Shown here in pieces: positions 1 to 9,000 of a DNA stretch of 13,003 nucleotides. The position numbers and the translations under genes are program-made. Source of the stretch: Ochromonadaceae sp. CCMP2298 (Eukaryota; Sar; Synurophyceae; Ochromonadales; Ochromonadaceae); NCBI GenBank assembly GCA_026770595.1, contig MU634352.1, positions 1 to 13,003 on the forward strand. Reading direction: 5' to 3'. Under the pieces are notes generated by a model, which was not told the origin of the DNA, did not search any database, and saw only the letters and a list, made by a program, of their open reading frames with translations. How positions within the stretch are numbered: position 1 is the first letter of the stretch; each line of letters starts with the position of its first letter.

Positions 1-3000
1 CTAGCGGCCAAATCCGCAACCTTCTTGGCAGCAGCCTTCTCCCCCCTCTTCGCGTAGATCGCAGGCTCGTCCTCAGACAAACGGGCCTGCTTGATCGCCT
101 CGAACTGCTCGAATGCGGGGGTCTCCCTACTCTCCGGGCTGATCTCGCCCTCCTTCTGGCTGATGGTCTCCTTCTTGGCCTGGTAAACCTTCTCCAGCTC
201 TGCGCACTGCGAGTCGGCGCCCTCGCACCTCTCCTTCGCGTCGTCTGCATCCTGCTGGGCGCCCTCGAGCTCGCCCCTGTCGTACGCGGCAGCCACATCG
301 CGCAGCAGCTGCAGCGCCCGGTCCTCCTTGCCGATATTTGTCTGCAGAGCGGCGCCCGCGTCCTTGCACACCTGCCGCGCCTCGCCCCACTTGGCCTGCT
401 CAGCAGCCGCATAGCGAGTCGCGGCCTGCACGGCCAGCAGGGCCTCCGCGTCCGCCTTGCGCGCCTCCTCCAGCGCGCCCGCCTCGGCCTTATCTCCCTT
501 GGCGAGTCCCAGGGCGCGACTCCTGCGCCCCGAGGCCTCCCCCTCTGCCTGCAGCTGCGCGTCCTTCTGCTCCCCCAGCGCTGCGGCCTCCTGGGCAAGC
601 TCCTCGGCGCGCTTCGCAGCCAGGCGCCAGTCGAAACCCTGCAGCTCCTGGTTGAGCACGAGGAACTTCTTGTAAGTGGGGGTGCTCTTGCTGGGGCTGG
701 CGAGGGCCGCGTCGCCTGAGAGGATGAGGGCCTTTTTCTCCTCGTACTCGTCGATCAGGCCCTGGTTCGACCGGCTATCCCGGTCGTAGGCGAGCTTCCC
801 ATCGCCCGCGGCGTCGCAGGCGGAGTTCAGCAGGTCGCTCAGTCCGCTGGCCACGTCGTCCCTGTGTCCGCCGAGGAAGCGCACAGCCTCCTGGCCGCGG
901 CGCAGCGCCTCCTCCAGCGCGTCTTTCTGCTCGTCGGCTCTCTGCAGAGCCAGCCTCCACGCAGCCTCCTCCTCCTGGGCCCGGGCCGTGGCAAGGGCGA
1001 GGGCGGCGCTCTCGGCGGCGGCGCACACCTGCTCGGTCACCAGGACCTTCGTCTGCGGGTCCTGCACCAGGGCAGGCGTGGGGGCCCGCACCGCCAGGCC
1101 GAAGTCCCGGATGGAGCCGCGCAGCCGCCGCAGCGTCACCGTTGAGCCGTCCTGCACCGGGGAGGAATCCGCCGTGGTGCTGGGGAGCTCGGGCGCGCAC
1201 CGCGATGCATTTATCTCCGCGAGCGTGGCGTCGATCTTGCACAAGGGCGCCCTGACGCGCTCCCCGCCCTGGCCCCCGGGCTGGGCGATTTCCACCCTGC
1301 GCATGTTGCCCCCGCAGCGGGCGGCAATGGCGGTCTGCTCCTGCTTGGCTGCTGCGAGGGCCGTGGCCTCCGCGACGACCTCCTCTACCGCCTGGGCCGC
1401 CTGCGCGACGCGCGCCTGGGCGAGGGCAAGCTTCTCCTGCCCCTCGCGGTAGCCGGGCTTGTCGATAGGCCCATGCTGGACGATGTCGGCCTCCAAGGCA
1501 GTCCTCTCGGCGTTCGCGGCAGCCACCCCCGTCTCGAGGGGCTCGGCGCTGCCCCGCGCATCGTAGAATTTCTTCTCCGCCAGGGCGGCCGCCTGCACCG
1601 CGGTCTGCAGAGTGTCTGCGCTACTCCGCTCGGCCGAGGCGACCCTGAGCGCGGCCAGCAGCAGCACCGCCTCCTCGCAGATGTCGTCCGCCTGCGCGCA
1701 GAACTCTGCCTCTCTGTCTGCGCACTCCGCAGCCGTCGTCCAGGCCGCGGCCTCCGCGTCGCTGAGCTCCAGCTGCCTGTTCAGCAGGTCGATCTCGGAC
1801 TTGTTCAACACGGGGTCCGGGTCCTGCCGTCTGAAGGAGGCCGCTCTCTGCAGAGATTTCTTCGAACTCGTCTTCGCATCCCGTTGCTTTCGTAGCTCTG
1901 CCGCCGTGCCCGCCGCGTCCTCCTTGAGCTTCCGCACGTCCCGGGCCTGGCCCTCCACCGGGGGCAGGCTGTCCATCAGCTCCTTGTAGTCCCGGTACTC
2001 AGCAGTCCCCTGGTCCCTCTTGGGAAGGGCCTTCTCGAGCCCCCTGGCCTTGCCCTTGTCCGCCTTGAACTCCTCGTTCCTCGCGCACGCCCGCTTGTTC
2101 GCCAGTACGTACAGCGCCTCGGCGTCGCTCGCGCCCCGGGTCGCCTGGCCCATCGAATCGGCCAGTGCTGCCGCCTCGAGAGCCTGAGCCTTCGCCAGCA
2201 GATCAGCTGCCCTGCTCGCCGCCGCGCTGAACTCCCTCGCTCTCTCCCGCAGCGCCTCGCACTCCTCCCGGCCCGCCCGCCATATCTCCAACTCGGCCTG
2301 GGCGTGCTCGCTGGCGCACTGCACGGCGTCTTCTTCGCGGTCCAGGTGCGCATTCGCCTCCTCCAGCGCCTTGCTCTCCTTCTCGAACTCGCCGCGCCTG
2401 CCCGCATCCCCGGTGCAGCGCTCGGCCACGGCGCGCTGGGCGGCGGCCCTGTCCGATGTGTCCTCCTCGACAGTGCGCGCATCCCGCTGCACCTGCGCCT
2501 TCGAGATGACAGCCTGGTCGGGGTCATCCTGCAGGCAGTCCGTCTGCAGCAGCGCTACCTGCGCCAGATAGGCGGCGTAGGCTGGGTCCCCCTGCACAGC
2601 GGCCGCGTCAGCTGTGGCCCTCTCCGCGACCTCCAGCAGCATCGCCCTCTCCCCCCTGAGCGCCGCGCTCTCCGCGCGGTACTCCTTCTCCGCCCCGGCC
2701 ACGTCCGCCTTGACGTTCTCCAGAGACTCGCTCTCTTGGTCCAGGCGCAGCGCGTTCAGCAGCCGCAGGGCGTCGTTGGCGTTGTCCTTCGCAGCCGTGC
2801 GGCTCTTGGACTCCTCCTTGGCCAGCCTCGTGGCGGCCTCCCACACAGCCAGCTCCTGCACCGCGTGCTCGGTGCCCGCCAGCAGTGACATCTCCTCCTC
2901 GTCCAGGAACTGTTTCGCATCGAACAGGGCGCGCACCAACGCCTCCGAGTCGCCGCTCTGCTGCGCCCGCGCCACCTCCGCCTCCGCTAGATCTCTCCTC

Positions 3001-6000
3001 TCCCCCGCAGCGACCGCGTCCTTATCCTCCTGGATTCTCTTCAGTGCCACGGGATCCACCGCAGCCCTTTTGGCCAGTTTGGCCTCCTGCTGCACGGCCG
3101 CCTTGTCCTCCACGAGGTGCAGAGACTTAACCAGGTCCAGGTAGACCGTGAAGGCGGACAGCGAGTGCACAGCGTCGGTGATCTGCGCCTCCCTGCGGGT
3201 CAGCAGAGTGTGCGAGAGGGTCAGAGCGACGTCGGCCCGCAGGGCGATACGGTTGGCAGCCTCGTAGCCCCGCTCTCCCGCAGCAGCCCTCAACTTCGCG
3301 TTCTGGAAGTGCGTCCGCTCGCGCCCGATCTGCAGCGCGCTGAGGGCGGTCAGCAGGGCAGTGGCCTCCTGGGCCCTCTCGTGCGCGCCCACCAGGGCCT
3401 CGCGCAGGCTCTCCAGCAGCAGCCGGGCGTTGTCCCACGCCGCCTGCTCGTCCGCGGCGCACTTGGTCGCCTTGCGGTACGCCTCGGCCTCGCCGTGGCT
3501 GCACGCCTTGGCATACGAGACGGCGTCTTTCTCCGCCGGCGCGTCGCGCGCCGCGAGGGCCACGTCGATCTCGCCCTCCGCGTCGACGCGCTTCAGCTCA
3601 AACGTCAGCGCCTCGAACTCACCCGCATCCTTCGCCTTGGCCGCGGTCTTGGCCCTGACCACCTCCGCCTCGAAGTCTCTGCGCCCGGCCTGCGCAGCCT
3701 TCTCCGCCTCCTCGAACGCCCCGCGCACCTCGAGGTAACCCGCGAACTCCGGCGCCGCGCGCGACTCGTCCGACAGCTCCAGCTCCTTCTCCGAGTTAAT
3801 GGCCCGCGCCTCCTCGAAGCTCTCGTAGAAGTCGTCCATCTCCTGGTTGGCCTCCTCGAAGGCCCCCTGCGAGGCGGCGGCCCCGGCCTGCGCGGCGACG
3901 AAGGCGGGCACTCCGTGGTCCAGGGGCGCGGCGCGGATGATGGACAGCAGGCGCGCCTCTTCGTCCGCGAATTCGTGAGCCTTCTCCGCCGAGCCCCTCT
4001 CCTCCCCCGCTGTCGCAGTGCCCTCCTCCCAGGAGGCGGTTTCTTGCTCGCAGAGGGAGGCGGCCTCGCTGAGCGCGGCAGTCTGCTGGCGGCAGTACTC
4101 GGTGGCCTGCGCCCTCTGCTCCGCCTCGTCCTCGCCCTCAGCCTGCAGGGCAGCTGTCGCGACGGCTCTCCGCTCGCCTGCAGCGGCAGCAGCCTCCTCC
4201 AGCAGCCCCCTCGCCTGGGCGGCAGGCACCACCCTGGCCACCTGCGCCTCCTTCGCGTCCGACAGCTGCGCAGTGCTTATGTGCTCGCTCATCAGGTCAG
4301 CAGTCACCCTGTCCAGCTCCAAGAACTCCCGGTCCACGCCGACGTAACGGTCGTACAGCCTGCGCAGGGCGCCGTCGCTCGCGCCCTCCACGGCCGCCAC
4401 GGCGTCCCTCTCTGCGCGCGCAGCCGCGTCGGCGATACGGTACCGCGCCTCGGCATCCACCGCGCGACCCCTCACCTGCAGCAGCAGGTCCGCGGCCGCG
4501 GCGGCCTTCTCCTCCGCCTCTCGGAAGTCCACCTTGACGGGGTTTATCACAAAGTCGAACCGCAGGTGCTTGGAATCGCGTATGCGTAAGGGCACGTCGT
4601 CCTTCTGGTCCGCCGACATGGGGCTGGCGTTTCCGCGGCAGTTGCCGCCGTCTGCGTGAGCAGGCATCAGGTACCTCGCGTCGACGGGCGACCTGGGCGC
4701 CTGCAGGGAGGGCTTTCTGCGGATTCCCTCTGAGTCGCCGGTCTTGCCGAACAACACCTGCCCCAGGCTGCACCTGAACCGCGCGGGCAGGCGGCCCAGC
4801 GCCTTCAGCAGTATCTGGTGCGCCTCCTCCGCGTGCGCGAGGGCCTTGCCCAGCGCCCCGCGCTCCGCGTCCGCCTGCACCTGCGCCTGCGCGAACATCT
4901 CCTCCTCCGCGGTCGTGTACTCCAGCGCGGCGCTCAGCGCGTTCGTCGCGTCCTCCGCGTGCGCCGTGGCCGCCCTCTCCGCCTCTGCCTCCGAATAGGG
5001 CTGGCTGTTCTGCTCCGCTGCGCCCGCCACCCTCTCGAGCTCCTCGAGCTGCTGCCGCGCAACCCTCACCAGCTCCTCTTCATTCGCTCTCGCCCCCGAC
5101 ACGCGCGACGCGGGGGTCGTTATTTCCAGCCGTTTCTCGCGGGCACCCTGAGCCGCATGCTTGAAGGCCTCGTACTCCTTGAACGCATAGTGGTACGCCT
5201 TGAAATCCCCCAGGTACTCGTCCGTGCGGGAGATGAGCGCCTTGCCTGCACGCTCCACATTGACCACCATCGAGTCTAGAGCGTATGCCTTCCTCTCCGC
5301 AGAGCTCTCGCTCGCACTGTAGGCCGCGCCCAGGGCCTGGGAAGATTTCTTGGCCCCGGCCAGCTCCGCATTCGCCCGCTGCAGATATCTCTGTGCCTTC
5401 AGCAGCCTCACCTTCTCCTCCTTGCTGATCGCCACCATCAGCGCGCGCCTCTCCTCCACGGCCTCCGCGTGCGCGCGCACCAGCATCACCCTCTGCCTCT
5501 CCGTGGACGTGCCCGCCTCCTGCAGCGACAGCACGTGCACCCGCGCATGGATGATGGCCGCGATCAGCGCCAACTCCAGCTCCACCCCGTCCAGCGAGTC
5601 CGACACCCGCGCGGCCTCCTCCTCCCGGGTCTGCGCGCGCTCGGCAGCAGTCGCGCGCAGCCTGGCGTTCTGGCTCTTCTGGTCGTGCAGCTCCGCGGCC
5701 GCGTCGGAGGTGTACCCGGCCTTCTCCAGGACGGCGGCTTTCGCCAGGGCGTCCTTGATCAACGCCTGCGCCGCCTGCACCGCGCTGGCCTTCGTCCGGT
5801 CGATGCCGAAGTCCTGAGGGGTCAGTCCCTCGGTGGACTTCTGGACCTCGAACAGATTCTTGTACGCCGCGTCGGAGGCCACCTTGGCCGCCAGCAGCAG
5901 CGTCTGCTCGCCGTCCGCGCTGGAGATCAAATTATCCAGGTCGGAGTTGACCGCGATTTTCTGGCTGTTGAGGGCGCTGAGTCTTCGGCGCAGCACGGCG

Positions 6001-9000
6001 ATCGTGTCGCGGCCCAGCAGCGCCCGGAGCTCTTCGCGCTCCGCCGCGGAGAGGATAGACAGCGCGCCGAACTCGTCCTCTGCGCTCTGCGAGGCGTCCT
6101 CGATCGCGCGCACCTCCTCGGCCGCCCAGGTCTTCGCCTCCCGCAGATGCCGCACCTGCGCCTCCGCGTGCGCGGTCGCCAGCCCCACGTGCTGGCACTC
6201 CTCGATCGCACAGAAGTGTTTCTTCCCATCGTCGAGGGCGATAGCAAGGTCTTCGGCCGCCGCGGCCGCTGCCAGGGCCGCGTTCTTCTCCTCGCCCTCG
6301 CACTCCTTCTCCTCCTCCCCAGCCTGCTCCTGCAGCTCCGCGCGTGCGAGGCCGGCCTTGGCCAAGCGCGCCTCGGCCTCGTTGCGGTCCTTGCCCGCCT
6401 TGAGGGACTGCAGACCCAGCGCCGTCCTCTCCTGATTCGACGGAACCTCAACCGCGCCGGCCCCGACACCCTTCCCGGCCCGGAGGATCTGCGCGGCCCG
6501 CAGGACCGACGTCTCCGCCCGCAGATTGCGGATCGCGGAGACCTCCGTCAGCGCAGCCGCCGTGGTGTTCACGCGGGCCACGTCCTTCGCATTGATGCGG
6601 TCCAGGAACGCGGCCAGCTCCAGCGTCATCTGCGCGGCCTGGCTCTGCGTGCGCCGCAGGGCCGCGTAGCTGCGGTCCGTCTGGTCGGAGTGGATCTCGC
6701 GCAACAGGCCTGCCGCGAGCGCGGCTATATCGCGCGCCCCCAAGAGCAGTTTCTGCTCCTCCTCGGCGTGGCCCTTGGCGCCGCACAGCTCGGCTTTCTC
6801 CTCCTCGCAGCTGGTGGTCGCCGAGACCAGATCGCTGGCCTGCTGCCCCACGTGCATAGCTGCCTCCTGCATGATCCGCTGCACAGCGCTCACATCTCCA
6901 ATCCTCGAAGCGCGCACCAAGCCAGCCTCCGCGAAGGCCCTCTTCTGCCCCGCTACTGTGGCGGCCTCCTCCCTGTGCGCGGTCTCGGCAGTGGCCGCCC
7001 CCGCCCGGTGTACGTCGGCCTCCTTCGCGTCGCGCTGGGCGTTCGCCTGCGCGACATAGGTGTCGATCGCCTCGACGGCCTTCACGTGCTCCGCGTACTC
7101 CGACAGCCCCCTGCTCTCCGCGCCCAGCCCAGCCTCGATCTTGGTGTTCCCGTCCAGGATCTCCTGCACCTCCTCGCGCACCGCTTGCGCCAGCCCGTCG
7201 GCCGCGGCGTACTCGTGCGCAGCCTGGGCGCAGCGGATCTTCGCCGCGGCCAGCTCGTCGTCCTCCTCTCTGGCCCGCAGCAGCGCGGCGCGCAGCTCCT
7301 CCCGCCCGTGTATGAAGTCGGTGCCCTCAATCAGAAGGTTTCTGGAGGGTGAGGACCCGGGTGATGCTTCCACCTCCAGTCGCTCTTTGTCCTCGTGCTG
7401 CAGACGGGCCGCCGCGACCTCTCCCCTCAGCTGCGCGCTAGCATTAAACTTCGCCTCCAGGCCAGCCCTCAGCACGGCGATCCTCAGGGCCGCGTCTTCC
7501 TCCAGAGTCAGCTGCCGGATGGTCATGATCAGCCCCAGCTCAGCCTCCGCGTTGCGGTACGCCTCGCGGAAAGCGCCGATCTCGTTGTCGCGGCTGTGGC
7601 TTGAGCGTCTAAACACCTTGCCCTCGTACTCCGCGCAGAGCAGGGCCAATTCGTCCGCTTTCTGCATGTGCACCCGCGCCTGCGCGCCGGCGTTCTGGGC
7701 CTTGGCGAGCTCCTCGGTCTTGATGGCGCAGGATATGCGGGCCAGTGACTCGTCCAGCACGATGGCCATCTCAATAGCGTCGTTGAGACTCTCCACCTCC
7801 TGCTCCTCCGGGGACTGAGGGGTCGTCTTCGCAGGCGAGGTGATGACGGCCTCGAGGTTGTCCAGCAGCAGGATGGAGGAGTGCAGCACTGCGCGCACGC
7901 GCTCCTCCACGCGGTCCTCCTCCGCCTCGTGTCGGTAGAAAATGCGCACGCTGAAGCCCACGCGGCTCTTGAATACCTGCAGATTCTTCTCAGCCACAGC
8001 CGCGGCGCTGCCGTACGACACCATCGAGGCCTCTCTCGCCCCCACGACGAGCCGGCTCTCCGCCAGAAGCCGCCGCTCCTCCGCGATGCGCTGCAGGATT
8101 GCCCACAGGGAGCGCCGTTCGTGGTCGGCGTCCACGGTGCGGCAAGACACCTTCACGCGGTCGCCCTCCTTGAAGTACGGCTTCATGGAAGAGATGCCCG
8201 GCGCGCAGGCGCCCCCCGCGCGCAGCATCTGCCCCCCCACGTCGTAGTCCATCTCGCCGTCGTCATACTGGATGTTGTAGTCCCCCAGGGGCAGCAGGTT
8301 GCGCACGACGGCGTGGTACCAGATGCCCAGCCCTTCGCAGTTGGCCTCCACGCTCTCGCCCACCCTGTAGCTACTCGCCGCCGGGGCCGCCCTCGCCCCC
8401 GCGCGGATGTGCTCGTAGTGCACCTTGGTCTCGTAGTAGCCGTCCTCGAAGTGCACGTCGAACACCCCGTGGCCGCGGTCCTTCGTGATCTTGGCCGGGA
8501 TCCATCGGCCGATCTCGCGGTAGTTGGCGAGCACCCCGTCGCCCACCGCGAACTTGTAGGGCCTGGCGGGGTCCGCCTCCGAGAATTCGGGGCTGAAGGT
8601 CTTGCGCAGCATGTCTTCCGGCACGTCCAGGTCGCGCTCGCCGATCTCGTACACCACGTCGTACAGCCCGTTCTCGTAGTCGGCCTCCACGCAGGCCGCG
8701 TCGAAGCAGCCGTGGCCGCGGTAGTTCACCTCGCAGGCCTCGCCCGCCTGGAACTTCGAGTCCGACTTGGCCAGCACGGGGGCCGCGCTCCCAGAAGCTT
8801 TGGTCGGCCGAGTGCGAAAGAGGGTGCGGCCGCTGGACGAGTTGCCCGCGTCCTCTGGAAGCACGTGCGTGGTCGCGGGCCGAATCATGTCGTCCTGCAC
8901 CTCCAGCTCGTTCCCGCCCGTGGCGAAGTCCACATCGTAGGTGCAGCAGTTGTCCCCCATGTGCACCTTGTAGATCTGGCCGGGGTACCAGGTGCCCTTG

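Noticed and set aside
3-4355. Classical spectrin repeats
   Set aside because: The Trp spacing is 180-198 residues, not about 106, and I see no second Trp per unit. A distant relation to paired bundles remains possible but is not claimed.
3117-4589. Open frame on the plus strand (490 codons)
   Set aside because: Antisense shadow of the rod repeats with no recognisable domain. The minus frame has clear periodic motifs over the same bases.
5469-7352. Long open frame on the plus strand (627 codons)
   Set aside because: It is antisense to the kinesin rod. GC-ending codons suppress stops on the opposite strand, the composition is an Arg/Leu/Gly-rich shadow, and no family motif is visible.
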